A stretch of 50,831 bases of DNA. Source: Penium margaritaceum. Taxonomy: Eukaryota; Streptophyta; Zygnematophyceae; Desmidiales; Peniaceae. The stretch covers positions 37,418 through 88,248 of the forward strand of contig SZWC01006776.1 in assembly GCA_023375785.1 (NCBI GenBank), in the 5' to 3' direction. Of this stretch, positions 31,641 to 42,534 are shown in pieces. The translations under genes and the position numbers were made by a program. The notes beneath the pieces were generated by a model. That model worked only from the letters and a program-made list of their open reading frames with translations, ran no database searches and had not been told where the DNA came from. Numbering within the stretch: the stretch's first letter is position 1; each line of letters opens with the position of its first letter.

Positions 31641-32159
31641 GTACTACCATGGAGTCCTAGGAATGGGAAGCTGTTGGAGGAGTCCAGCAGGCTTCTTGTT
31701 ACTTGCCTTATTCCAAAGACATGGGTCGCATGTCATGCAATACTTACGGACATTGACACTCCATCCTGGCCACCAATAGTGGTCCGAGAGTGCCTGTCCG
31801 GTCATTCGGGGTCCCACATGACCTGCGACCTGCGGGTCGTGGAACTGGGAGATAATATTTGCTCGAAGGTCTCCCGACTTTGGCACAACAACTTGTTCTC
31901 CATGCCAAAAGATTCCTGCGACCTCCACCAAGCCGTACTTGTCCAAATTTTGAGAGTCTTGAAACCAAGAATCAACACAGTAACCCATCCAGATCCTGTT
32001 TTCAAAACTGTTGTAATGGAGAATCTCTCGTGGTGGTTGCTGCAGAGGTGCAGGGGGATCTTGTGATTGTACTGTTCCTGTTGCAATGGCCATAAAACAC
32101 CCAGTGACCTCAGTGGTTGCTCTAATTTCCACAGGCTGTTGGCTTAGTGGATCGGCCAC
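31641..32159 (-). CDS. Integrase zinc-binding (HHCC) segment of G1
   Basis: Open for 171 codons from the end of RNase H (ADPLSQQP) to TAG at 31644. The integrase N-terminal HHCC is visible as HDPQVAGHVG and CMTCDPC. The WWPG motif (HYWWPGWSVNVRKY) is present. The TAG stands where W-Q-Y-V-S-M-D is typical, so it likely replaced a Gln codon. Confidence 0.8.
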
Positions 32160-32640
32160 ATTGATGCGTCCTGGCCGATATTCCCATGTGAACGAGAATC
32201 GGCTCAGGTATTTGCTCCAACGCGCCTGTCATCTTGACAGGTTTGGTTGCGTTTGGAAATTCACCAATGGATTATTGTCAACCACGACCGTCACACCCCC
32301 TTCAGCACCCTCGAGGTAGCAACACCACGTCTTGAAAGAGTATACTACCGCAAGGAGCTCTTGATCCCCAGTCGTGTACCGCGTTTCTGCCGGGATGAGC
32401 TTCCGGCTCTCATACGCAACTTGGTGACCGTTCTGCATCCGGACGGCTCCAAGTCCTACGACCTACGCATCACATCAAACCTCCCACGGTTGCGATGGAT
32501 CCGGAAGAGCTAGGATAGGCGCCATGGATAGAAGCTCTTTGACTTTGAGAAAGGGTTCTCACAATCGGATGTCCATTCCCAACGCACGTCTTTTTGTGTG
32601 AGCCTGTTTAGTGGTGCTACCATGGTCAAATACCCTTGCA
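32160..32640 (-). pseudogene. RNase H of G1
   Basis: The open piece (32229-32438) has HQVAYESRKLIPAETRYTTG, DQELLAVVYSFKTW, then YLEGAEGGVTVVVDNNPLVN. It matches gypsy RNase H (A-SR-L---E--Y---E-E-LA-V--- and T-DN--L). Flanking parts are in other frames. Confidence 0.75.
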
Positions 32641-33540
32641 CAAACCATCAAAAGTAGTTTGCAAGGCCGAGGAAAGACCGAATCTGCCCACCTTTTTTGG
32701 GGCGTGGCCAGTCCACAACGACTAGGAACTTTTGTGGGTCGACACGGATGTCGTCCTTGCCGACAATGTGTCTAAGGTATTCAAGCTCATCTTGTACAAA
32801 CTCGCACTTGCTCACTTTTGCATAGAACTTCTGTTCCAGAAGGATTGCGAGAACTTCGCGTCGATGTTCTATGTGCTCTACTATTGATTTTGGAGAAAAC
32901 CAAGATGTCGTCCAGGTAAACCAAGACAAAATATCCAACTTGCTTGGCGAACGTTCGGTTCATTTCTCCTTGGAAGGCAGGGGAATTTCTAAGCCGGAAG
33001 CATAACACTCGAAACTGATAATGTCCCATGTGCGTTCAAAACACGGTTTTGGGCACATCATCTTCCGTGATGTGGATTTGATAGTACCCTTGAGAAAAAT
33101 CCAAGGACGAGAATACTTTTGCGCCTTCAATTTGGTCAAAAAGGTCCTCAATACGCGGTAAGGGGAATTGATTTTTTGCCGTCAGCTTGTTCAACGCCCA
33201 GTAATCAACGTACATGCGTAAACCACCGTCATTTTTGTTCACAAAAAGGATCGGTGCACCGTATGGTGAGCTGCTAGGCTCGATCCACCCTTTTGCAAGG
33301 TACTCTTTGATTTGGCATTCGGCCTCTCACCTTTCTGCTGGACTAAGGTGATGCATGGGTCTTAACAAAGGAGTCGCCTCCGGTTGGAGCGGAATTGTGT
33401 GGCCCATGTGTCTTTCTGGTGGAAGCCCAGCCGGTGGGTCTTGGAATACATCCGAGAGCTCCGCCAATAGAGATTTGATCTCTTGTGGTGTATCTTCCTT
33501 CACGTCGTCCTCTCTTTTCTGCAGCTGTGCCAAGAAGTAT
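32641..33540 (-). pseudogene. Reverse transcriptase of G1
   Basis: Pieces in three frames make up a gypsy RT: YLAKGWIEPSSSPYGAPILF, GLRMYVDYWALNKLTAKNQF, VFSSLDFSQGYYQIHI (first catalytic Asp), FRVLCFRLRNSPAFQGEMNR, and VLVYLDDILVFS (YLDD at 32907-32918). Then come KFYAKVSKCEFVQDELEYL and IRSFLGLANYF. At least two frameshifts and a TGA (after SPAER) break it. Confidence 0.88.
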
Positions 33541-34000
33541 CGACAGCCTTATCGAATACGTCTCTTGACCTGCATTGCAGACAAGCTAGCATGGTCTTTG
33601 ATTCCGGTCGGTGATAACTCCGTACTCGGAATCAATGTAAAGTGGCGCTGTCTTTTTTCGAGGATCAGACGACTTGATTCAAAGCACAATAGAGCCTTGT
33701 TCTCACGGAGCCAGGGATCACCTAGCACCACGTCAAACGGGTCAAGAAGGTTTAGTACCTTCAATGTCACACTCTTTGTGTACCCTTAAAAACAAATCTT
33801 TGCTTTACAAGTACCGATCACAGGAACCATACGGTTGTCACCGACAACAACTATGCCATTCGATGGCTCGTACTTCAGGCCAAACTGTCGGGTAAAGCCA
33901 AGGCTAACAAAAGAGTTGTCTCCTCCAGTATCAGCAAGTACGTTCACGGGAGCACGAGCTAGGTGTCCTTTGATCTACATCGTCATGTTGCCTCTACTCT
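33541..34000 (-). pseudogene. Aspartic protease of G1
   Basis: VNVLADTGGDNSFVSLGF contains the D-T-G active site (33924-33932 on plus), followed by VVVGDNRMVPVIG and further on FDVVLGDPWLRENKAL, which is the gypsy D-ILG-DWL motif. TAA codons interrupt it after KICF and after RRIR. Confidence 0.8.
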
Positions 34001-34479
34001 TCCGAGTGAACAAGCTCAACAAAGGCAAGCCAAGTTTGTGATAAACACGGAATCTATATGACGAGCATCGCAACTCCCATGATTCACCCACTTGAGTCAA
34101 CATCTTGTGGGCACGTGTTAATTCAGCAAACACCTTCCAGTCTTTAAATTTTGCCGGGTCAAAATCGTTGAGTAAAGGTACCGCAAACGTGATTGAACTC
34201 ATTACTTTGAGGGCATTTGCTTCAATCACTGTGTCACACGACTCTTGCATAGTGGTCGGTGTCGCCACCACTAAGCATGTACGATCATGCATCTTGTCCA
34301 GAGATACAAGGTTTACTTGGTAATGTTGGTCAACAAGTGTAGAATGCAGTTGAACAAGAGGAGAGAAGACAACAGAGAAATTTGAACTCGTCACAAACTC
34401 AAGTTATTTAACATCCTCATCCAAAACCATGAACCCACACTCGTGACCCTGTTTTACTCCTGAGTGGTTCCCACTAACG

Positions 34480-36430
34480 TCACTCAAGGGTGGGGAAAAC
34501 CCGCCCCACGGCCTTGTCTGTTACCACGGCCGGGTCCATTGCCGCGATCACGACCCTGTCCACGGCCCTGTCCATGGCCTCCTGCTGCGCTATCTCCATG
34601 AGGTGCTATTGCTGCAGCTAACGCCGTGGCCTCTTGTCCACCACTAGTAGCCTCAGGGCACTGAGCCCTAAAGTGGCCCGGCTGCATGCAGTTGTGGCAG
34701 AGCCCTTTGCAAAAGGCTGCATTGCAATGCTCACGCGCCGCCTGTAGCTCGTCGTCCTTGCGGATGCGCTTGTTGTTGGGGCCCTTGTGTCCACCAGCCT
34801 TCTTGACTAGAGGGTTTGCGGGCTGCTTGCCCTTGACCCCGCCTCATTTTCCAGCTAACCCACCAGCCTTTGCAGCATCCATGCGCATGTCGCGGTAGTG
34901 CTGAGCACACGCGTTTGGCCGTGCATCAGAGAAGTGCTTCGGGTTCGCCAAATACACTTCGCTCATGTAGTCGCGCAATGCCCTCCAGCTTGTCCAAGCT
35001 TGGCCAGTGGCTGTTGTGGTGGTCTTTTCCTTCAGCCTCTCATTGGCGAGACCATCACGCAAGTACTCTTGTAGCATGCACTCCGAGTACTTGAAGGTCT
35101 GAGTCCCATCGCCCTCGGTGAAGCTTTCAGCTTCCTCCACGAGTGCAGCGAACTCACTCAAGTAGGATTCAAGCGAGCTGCTAAGCTGCTTGAAGTCCTT
35201 GATCTTGTAGAAGGCGTGCTACGCCTCCTCATGTTGGGTACAATTCTTGCACATGATCACGCAGAAGGCCTCCCACGACATGGGCTGCCACTCGAGGTGT
35301 GGCTGTTGCACACTCCACTCCTTGACCACATACTTGAAGAGTTTGTCTTCAAGCCACGTTGTGACAAGGTCGCCCCACTGGCTGAGTAGAGCCTTATGGA
35401 AAAGTAGAACGTGCTCCATGCAGTTCAGCCAGTTGGTCAACTTCACGACCTTCCAAAAGATCTCCACACTGTGGAGGAAGGGCGTGTTCATGAACGGCCC
35501 CAAAGTCGTCAAGGTAGGCAAGTCGTTGCTGCCACTGGCAGTGGCATCCNCAAGCCACGTTGTGACAAGGTCGCCCCACTGGCTGAGTAGAGCCTTATGG
35601 AAAAGTAGAACGTGCTCCATGCAGTTCAGCCAGTTGGTCAACTTCACGACCTTCCAAAAGATCTCCACACTGTGGAGGAAGGACGTGTTCATGAACGGCC
35701 CCAAAGTCGTCAAGGTAGGCAAGTCGTTGCTGCCACTGGCAGTGGCATCCGCAGCTGTGGCACGCTGTGCTTGCTGCTGCATCCGCACCTGGGTCACGCT
35801 TTGCAAAGCCTTGTTGAGGTCGTTGCATCGGCGGCTTGCCTCATGGACGGCCAGGCGCTGTAGCTGGCGATCACGATTAAGGTCCGTGATGCTCTGCCCG
35901 ACGTGGGCCAGCAGGTTGGAAAACGCGAACTTGAGCTCTAATGTTGTCATAGCATTGGCGATAGCCTCCAAGGGCTCGTGTTATCCGTGTATCCTTACCA
36001 ACTACAGGAGGGTACGGTTCGCGTACACGCTTCCAAGGAGTCCCACCTTTCGGAGGAGACTGTCGTCGGAGACGACGCTCGAGTGGGCGCTGCCCTGCCC
36101 CATTGCGACCACATCGTAGGAAGGGGTGTCCGCCCCCATTCCTCCGAGTGGTACCGTACCTGCACTGTCGATGGTGATCTTGAGTCGGCCTGCCGCCTCA
36201 GCAACAAACTCAGTGAGCCTATGTCCGTCATCGCGGATTGCCTTCACGGTGTCGTCGTCTCGCTTGTTCTCGCGGGAACTTCCCGTGTGACCGCTTTCAG
36301 CGTCCTTGCTTCTCTCAGTAGTCTCACTGCCGTCGGCAGCTTCAGGTGATGCGGCAGGCGTCTTATCCTTCTTGAGAAATTGGCTTGAGTTTGCCGTACG
36401 ACGATGACAATGGTCGCGATCCTCGTCGCC
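34480..36430 (-). pseudogene. Gag of G1 with CCHC knuckle
   Basis: The frame carries an Asp-rich N-terminus, then LEAIANAMTTLELKFAFSNL, a coiled region (LNRDRQLQRLAVHEASRRCN), and the Gag core (VEIFWKVVKLTNWLNCMEHV, then EWQPMSWEAFCVIM). The knuckle CHNCMQPGHFRAQC lies at about 34647-34690, then a Gly/Arg-rich tail (RGQGRDRGNGPGRGNRQGRG). Stops: TAG 36002-36004, a TAA shortly after, TAG between 35162 and 35221, and TGA near 34850. It contains the N-flanked 200-bp duplication. Confidence 0.8.
35350..35750. repeat. 200-bp direct duplication flanking a single N (likely assembly artefact)
   Basis: 35350-35549 and 35551-35750 are identical except for one visible substitution (GGGCGTG versus GGACGTG) and are separated only by N at 35550. 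The same 200 bases encode one Gag segment, so the protein appears to repeat itself. This is the same pattern as at 1448. Confidence 0.85.
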
Positions 36431-37588
36431 GCACGACGATGATGATGGTCGCGATCATCATTGCCTTTGCCATCGTCGGCGTCGTGCTCTTTGTCAGGGT
36501 CCCCCTCTAGGAGATCCTCCTCCATCGGGTCATCCGACACGTGGGGGTCGTCCACGTGCACGTCGACGTGCTCGTCGAACACTGTTTTGGCCTCTGCACG
36601 CTTCTCAGTGTTGCCGAGGTTGGCGTCGGTTGCCTTAGGCGGTACAGTGACCTGAGGTTGTACGGTTGCCTTACGCATTAGGTTGCCTTTGGATTGGCAA
36701 ACGTGCTCGCGGTGGCGGCTCCCAAAATTTGGAGTCCGCCAAAAACTCGTGGTGAGGCCGTCACCACCTTGCCCTTGTTGGTCTTGGACGGTCCGGCACT
36801 TGCCATCTCGTTGCCCGTGCAACTAGCACGTGAAGACCGTTGTGAGGATCACCCTACAACTTAAAGGGGGAATCGCCTCCTACAATTTAGCTCTCACGAT
36901 CGGTGATGCAACTTAAATCTAATTTTATATTTTCCTAGGCCGCCACATCAGCAGAAGGTCGTGGGCTTGTAGGCAAAACCCTAAGCCGTGACTCACGGCA
37001 CTAGGAAAGCTAAGAAAACCTAGATAAACAAGCAAGTACAAGGTCAAGATGTAAAAGACTACTTTTCTTCTTATCTTCTTGTCTTCTTGTCTTCTGGTCT
37101 TCCTTGGTCTCTTCTTACGTCTTCTTGGCACACCTTGCCCCCCCCCTTGGAGGCGCCTTTCTTGTGCTCCACGACAATGTGGCGGCCCCCAAAAATCTCC
37201 AAGTAGCACTTTTCTCCTTTTTCTTTTTCTCTTTGGCCGTGAGAGTCTCTCGTATTGGAGAAAGGCCTTGCCCCAATTTTTGGTTGAAGAGGAGCGGAAG
37301 GAGCCTTGAGAAGAGGGGAAGAGTAAGTTGTTTTGGGACTGGATACTCCCTATCCCATCCCAGAAAATTTCCCCTAGCCCACTGGGATCAAGAAGAGATT
37401 GTGGAGAAGAAGCCCAAAAAAAAAGAGCTCTTCTCTAGCTTTCTGACGCGGTTTATGGCACTTCAAACGATGAAGCATAGAGGCCGTAGTCCCTTCTGGC
37501 GTTTCTGCTGCTGCTTGTAGCTGTCAGCAGCGTTTTATACATGTCGTAGCCACGGTTTCCGTCGAACTCTTGGTTGCGAGGGTCGTTT
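36431..37588 (-). other. Leader of G1 and low-complexity Gag N-terminus
   Basis: Asp/His-rich reading in 36431-36822 (for example EHDADDGKGNDDRDHHHRR) may be N-terminal Gag in a shifted frame. From 36823 to 37588 I see no gene, only a C-rich run (37139-37147) and TCTTCTTG-type pyrimidine repeats (37072-37130). Confidence 0.4.
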
Positions 37589-37602
37589 GGCTCTGAGAAC
37601 CA
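37589..37602 (-). other. Primer-binding site of G1
   Basis: The minus strand reads TGGTTCTCAGAGCC, one base inside the 5' LTR. It resembles TGGTATCAGAGCC (initiator tRNA-Met) with one insertion and one substitution, so either a decayed Met site or another tRNA. Confidence 0.6.
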
Positions 37603-37603
37603 T

Positions 37604-38158
37604 TGTAACTTGTTGAGTCTCCAGCTTATGCTCTGAAGTCGTCATCGGAGTTCGCAGAGTCGCGTTCTCAGTTCGTGTCAGGGATTTACCCCCTTCGCAA
37701 GATTGAGGGGCAATCGTCATCAACGACCCATAGCAGGGAGACTCGAGTATTTCGAGTCTCCAGAGGCCCATTTCTGTTTTCAACCCTACCCCTGGTTTTG
37801 GGACCCAAACCTGGTTTTGGGACCCAAACCGGGTTCTTACCTCGAACTCGTGTGTTTACACGAGTTATTTCATTATTTTATGTCGAAGCTCGTCGCAAAC
37901 AAATTTCACTTTATGTTTTGACGTTCTGGCGCAAAATTGTCGCGTGCAAGGCACGCTGGCCATTTCACGCCAGTTTCTCTCGCCTCTCTTCCCTCGTCCC
38001 CCTACCTCGTCCTCGCTCACTCGCTTGCGAGGAGGACAAGCGAGGGCGAGGCCACGAGGCCACGAGGCCTTGCCCTTGAGGCCCTCGCGGGCCCTCAGTT
38101 GTCGATCGGGCTGAGGCCGCGATCGACTCCTGGCGGCTGGCCGGCCGGTGGCCAGCCG
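37604..38158 (-). repeat. 5' LTR of G1, first piece
   Basis: Matches the 3' LTR from its TGTAAC end to the point where C2 enters. A small tandem duplication of TGGTTTTGGGACCCAAACC (about 37793-37832) is absent from the 3' LTR. Confidence 0.88.
38154..38158 (+). repeat. Target-site duplication of C2, left copy
   Basis: AGCCG before the LTR, repeated at 47429-47433 after the 3' LTR. Confidence 0.92.
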
Positions 38159-38693
38159 TGTTGAGAGGTACGATTACTGCGCTGATGTTCAGCTTCGATT
38201 TGGTGAAGACAGCACTGCAATTGGAGCACTGTACTGAAAGTTACGGATTTTACGGTGAATTCCTGGGTCCACGTCTACTGGGAATTCTTTCCTGTGCAGG
38301 CCAGATAAAATCTGGTAACCAGCCCTGAAGCAGTCTAAAGGGCCTGGTCTGTAATATAGTGTGCTGGCATGCGCAAGAAGGTTGCGCATGCCTCTAGTTA
38401 GCTCTAGCAGGGAGGGGAGCTGCCTACTGCGCAGCACTGCATAGCTGCCTTGGTCAAGGAATCCTCTAGCTGACTGGACAGGAATCATGCACCCTGAGCA
38501 TGAGGCCTACACTGCATCATCAGCCACATGCATAGAGCCTGGGCCCTTCAACCTACATGGGCCAATCTGGAACAAGCTTCAGGAGCCACCTGATCAACGG
38601 ATCTGATGCAACAGCATGGCAAGATCAACGGCCGTCAGAGAAAAGCCTGCAGAGCAAGCAACCTCCTGGAGAAGCTGCACCTGAACACCTGAT

Positions 38694-38826
38694 GAAGCTT
38701 CCTCAACAAGGAAGCTTCTCCCTGAACCTGCAGGGATGCCAGTAACAACTCTGACCTACAGGAAGCTTCTCCTGGAAGGAAGCTTCCCCAAGAGGCAGCA
38801 GACCTGAACCACCTGAAGGAAGCTTC
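38694..38826 (+). promoter_or_regulatory. Cluster of five GAAGCTTC elements (heat-shock-element geometry)
   Basis: GAAGCTTC occurs at 38694, 38711, 38762, 38779 and 38819, with extra GAA or TTC half-sites beside the last two (GAA at 38775 and 38815, TTC at 38830). Each fits nGAAnnTTCn, the core bound by heat-shock factor trimers. The cluster ends 33 bases before the TATA box. The same five are conserved in the 3' LTR at +8125. Function is inferred. Confidence 0.55.
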
Positions 38827-38859
38827 TCCTTCAGGTGGTCAACTTGCCAGGACCTCAGG

Positions 38860-38867
38860 TATAAAAG
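38860..38867 (+). promoter_or_regulatory. TATA box of the C2 LTR
   Basis: TATAAAAG following the palindrome cluster; the 3' LTR copy is at 46985 (TATAAAAC). It is a strong plant-type TATA in a GC-balanced context. Confidence 0.7.
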
Positions 38868-39303
38868 GGGAAGCTCCTCTCAGTTCAGAATTATCTCAGC
38901 ATCTCAGTTTTCTGCAAGCACTCAGCCTTGCTCAAGCCTCTGACTCTGGAGCCCAAACCAAGACTCTGCTGGAGATCCCTCCAAGGCCCCTGTAAGCCTG
39001 GCAAGGCCTGCCAGCCTGGGTGGAGGCTACCCTGGAGGCCAGTCAACCTGGAGACTGCGCCAAGACCCTTGCCACGACGGCCTGGAGGGCCTAGCAAGGC
39101 GTTGCCCCTCTGTGGGCCAGGAGTTGTGCTAGCCTAGCTTGATTAGGATTTTCCATGTACCATACTTGTACTTTGTATCAATCAAGATTTCAGTCCAGAT
39201 TCCCAACCCTTGCCCTGCTATTGTACATGCTGCACTGCTGATCACCCAAAGATCCTACCAGCAACGGTCCTAGCCCTTGCTGCCTGTCTCACAAAATTCA
39301 ACA

Positions 39304-39315
39304 TGGTATCAGAGC
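39304..39315 (+). other. Primer-binding site of C2 (initiator tRNA-Met)
   Basis: TGGTATCAGAGC directly abutting the LTR, a perfect match to the standard copia site. Confidence 0.95.
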
Positions 39316-39476
39316 ACTAGGCGGTGCTCTCAGCAGTTTGCAGCAGTAGTAGCAGTAGACTACATTGGTGGTGGAGACGTTCTCCACCAGCCGTGTACAA
39401 GTGCTGAGCCAGAGGCGGAGGTGACGCCACTTCACGCGCGTAAGCGGCGTTCCACCTGAACAGAAGCACGAGCAAC

Positions 39477-41537
39477 ATGGAAGAGGAGAACGCTCAGTCA
39501 GCTTCTCCTGCACTTGATAACCAATCAGTTTTGCATGGCATGCGCATGGGCCAAGAGCAGGGGCGCCATGTCGCAGATCACGCACAACGCCAAGCTGCAG
39601 AGGCGTAACGCTTGGCGGAGGAGGCGCAACGTATGGTGCAACAAGAAGCCGCAGCACGTCAAGCTGTGGAGCAAGAGAGGGAGGCGCTAAGGCAGCAGAT
39701 TGCCGCTCAAGAGCTCCTACGTCAACAGGAGCAGCTTACCCATGCAGCTCAAGCATCGCAGACGCAGCAGCTACAACAGTCACATGCGGCTCAAGTAGCC
39801 CAAATTGCACAACTTCAGCAGCAGCTGGCATGGGCTCAGCAACAGCAGCTTCAACAGCAGCAGCTTCAGCAACAGCAGTAACAGCAGCAACAGATGCAGT
39901 GGCAACATGGTTCACAAGGATCGTCTGCATATCTGCCTCAAGTGAGCCCTCCCCCAGTCGTGCAACCAGCCATGCCTCCACAAGTGCAGCCGATAGCAGC
40001 ACCACAAGGAGGCATGCCACAGCCGTTTGTGGCTCAACAGCCACAACCAGCTCCGATGGTGCCACCCATGGCACACTATCAGCAGATGCACCAAGCACTA
40101 GGACCGCAACCATTTGCGGCACAACCAGCACCAATTAATGCAGGAGCAGCAGTACCACCACAAGGGCCGCAACCAATGGCACAAGACTTTGTGCCACTCC
40201 CACATGCAACAGCACAAGGCAAAGCATACCAAGGCCTGGAGGACGGTGTGCCTCAAGCTGCAGCCTCACTACATTTGCACAAGCTCAAGGTTGACAAATT
40301 TGATGGCGAGAACTTCCCGCACTGGGCGCACAAGTTCAAACAAGCGGCCCAGATACACGGCATCTGGAAGTTCTACAACGGCTACTACACGCCTCCGCCC
40401 CCAGGGTCGCTGTCTAGTGTGGTGGCTGAGTACAACTACTTCACCAGAGCTGCTTTCATGGTTCTGGACGACCATCTAACTCCTCGCATCCAGCAAGCCA
40501 TACGGATGTACGAGGAGACTGCTGAGCCAGCTCGCCAGGCTTGGTCCTACCTGCTAAGGACCTACATGTCTGGTGATTCAACCTTAAAATCTCACCTCCT
40601 GACGGAACTGTCACACATCAACCTCAATGGCTTCGACAACATCGAATCCTACATCAACAAAGCAAAGTCACTTCGTGATCAGCTCGCAGTGACAGACGCT
40701 CCTGTCTCTGAGCCTGTGTTCGTGACCTTTCTCCTCAACGGTCTGACTGGGGACTGGGACGACGTTCGGAAGGTACTCAAGTTCAAGCATGAAGCAGAGC
40801 TCACAGAAGCATACATTTGCAAGATGCTTCTGACAGAGCAACGTGACCGGCAGCTCACAAGAGAAAAGGAGAGAATCCTGAGCAATGCAACTTACCAAGG
40901 TGTGAGTGCTGCCGTGTCCACTGCTTAGCCCTCGCGGAACAGCCAGTCCACAAGGAACTCCGCATCCACCCAGTTGTCCGCCCACTCTGAACCAAACGCT
41001 AGCACCCGAAGTGCACGCGGCCAGAATGCAAGGTCACATCCTGTAGTTGAGTGCCATTATTGCAAGAAGATTGGGCATATGAAGCGGGAGTGCAGGAAAC
41101 GGATGTGGGATGAGGAACAAGCCGGGCGACAGCAACGTTACAAAGCAAACAACTCAGGAGGAAAGGGGGAGAAGAAGGCTGCTGGCGGTAAGGAGAAGCA
41201 ACCTGAGAGAGGCGTGAACAAAGAGGCAGGGAAGCAGGATGGAGGCAAGGAGAAGCAGTTTGACTACACAGGATCTGTTTTCCAACTCTCAACTAAGCAG
41301 AGTGATGAGCTGGTACGCTCCACCTACGTGTGGTACCTTGACAGTGGGTGCACTTCACATATCACCCATGACAAGGCCTGCCTCCACGAGCTGGAACCCT
41401 GCTCCAAAGGCTTCGTCACGGTGGCAAACAAGCGGCAAGTGCCTGTTTTGGGCAAAGGAAAAATGACAGTGACTGGGTACGACGGTGCCCAAGTCAAGTT
41501 CGGGGACGTGTTGCCTTCTTCCGCACGGCATGATTGA
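39477..41537 (+). pseudogene. Gag and protease of C2
   Basis: Frame from the ATG at 39477. The N-terminus is Gln/Ala-rich coiled coil (AEEAQRMVQQEAAARQAVEQ, then QLQQ repeats). Next is a Pro/Gln-rich stretch and the UBN2-type Gag core (HKLKVDKFDGENFPHWAHKF to KFKHEAELTEAYICKML, about 40275-40840). A CCHC knuckle, CHYCKKIGHMKREC, lies at 41052-41093. A Lys/Glu/Gly-rich spacer follows, then the protease site WYLDSGCTSHIT (Asp at 41340). In-frame stops: TAA 39606, TAA 39879 inside a Gln run, TAG 40926. It runs out of frame near 41500; the protease C-terminal part is missing. Confidence 0.9.
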
Positions 41538-42534
41538 GCTGGACTTTGCAGCACCAGCTCCAACAAAAGGGCCAGATATGCCCTTCGCAGCAGCTAGTCT
41601 CCACCAGGTTTCTGGCGCAGACCTCAATTTGTGGCACAAACGGCTCGGCCACATCAGCAATCAAACCGTACAGACAATGCAGAAGCACGAACAGGTCAAC
41701 GGTCTTGATATCAAAGAAAGTGGCAGTAAGGATGCAGCAGAGCCTTGTGAAGACTGCGTGCGGGCCAAACTACCACGACAGATGTTTCCTCTGGCTACGA
41801 AGTGCGACGTCAGCCAGAAGTTGAAACTGGTCCACACCGACATTTGTGGACCTTTACCAACGGCCACAGTCTACAGAGGGTATCGCTACTTTATGCTCTT
41901 TGTTGACAATGCCACAAGGATGGTGTGGAGCTATCCTCTCCGCACAAGAGATGAAGCTCCAGCATATTTCTTCAAGTGGCTCGCGATGGCCGAAAGGCAA
42001 AGCAATAGAAAACTACATGTTTTACGCTCAGACAATGCTGGAGAGTACACCAGCAGTGAGTTTGCCACACAGCTGGAGGATCTCGGCATCGTGCAGCAGT
42101 TCTCTACGCCATACACTCCGCAGCAGAATGGCATAGCAGAGAGAGCGAACCTCACAATGCAAGAGACGTTGAAGTCGATGCTGCTTGGTGCGCAGCTCGA
42201 CAACTCGTGGTGGCCGTTTGCACTATGGCAAGCCGTGTGGTTACGCAACCAAGTGCCACACGTGTCGCTACCAAGCATGACACCCTTCCAAGCATGGCAC
42301 AATGACAAACCAGACATCTCCATGCTACGCACCTTTGGGTGCATGGCCCTGCTCCATGTCCCAAAGGAACGTTGGCGGAAGCTAGCAGACAAAGCAACAT
42401 GGGGGGTCTTCCTCGGACAGAGCCCTAACATGAAGGGATGGGAGTTCTTCGACATCGACTCCCATCGCATCATCACCAGCAGAGATGCTATCTTCTTTGA
42501 GAACCTGATGCGCTCTGCCTGGGAGACTAAGTAG
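41485..42534 (+). CDS. Integrase of C2, open with intact catalytic triad
   Basis: A 349-codon stretch: pre-integrase LWHKRLGHISNQTVQTMQKH with CEDCVRAK (HHCC zinc site), first Asp in HTDICGP (41839), second Asp in RSDNAGEY (42031), Glu in NGIAERAN (42139). The 35 residues between the last two are exactly D,D-35-E. The C-terminal integrase part (FLGQSPNMKGWEFFDIDSHR, IITSRDAIFFE) is complete. The frame ends in TAG at 42532. This is the best-preserved enzyme in the window, but its N-terminal join to the protease is frameshifted. Confidence 0.92.
   Translation: MPKSSSGTCCLLPHGMIELDFAAPAPTKGPDMPFAAASLHQVSGADLNLWHKRLGHISNQTVQTMQKHEQVNGLDIKESGSKDAAEPCEDCVRAKLPRQMFPLATKCDVSQKLKLVHTDICGPLPTATVYRGYRYFMLFVDNATRMVWSYPLRTRDEAPAYFFKWLAMAERQSNRKLHVLRSDNAGEYTSSEFATQLEDLGIVQQFSTPYTPQQNGIAERANLTMQETLKSMLLGAQLDNSWWPFALWQAVWLRNQVPHVSLPSMTPFQAWHNDKPDISMLRTFGCMALLHVPKERWRKLADKATWGVFLGQSPNMKGWEFFDIDSHRIITSRDAIFFENLMRSAWETK

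Larger units (their letters stand above)
38159..39303 (+). repeat. 5' LTR of C2
   Basis: Starts TGTTGAGAGG and ends ATTCAACA; equal in length to 46284-47428. It contains a perfect 11-bp hairpin (38366-38392), five GAAGCTTC palindromes and a TATA box. Confidence 0.95.
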
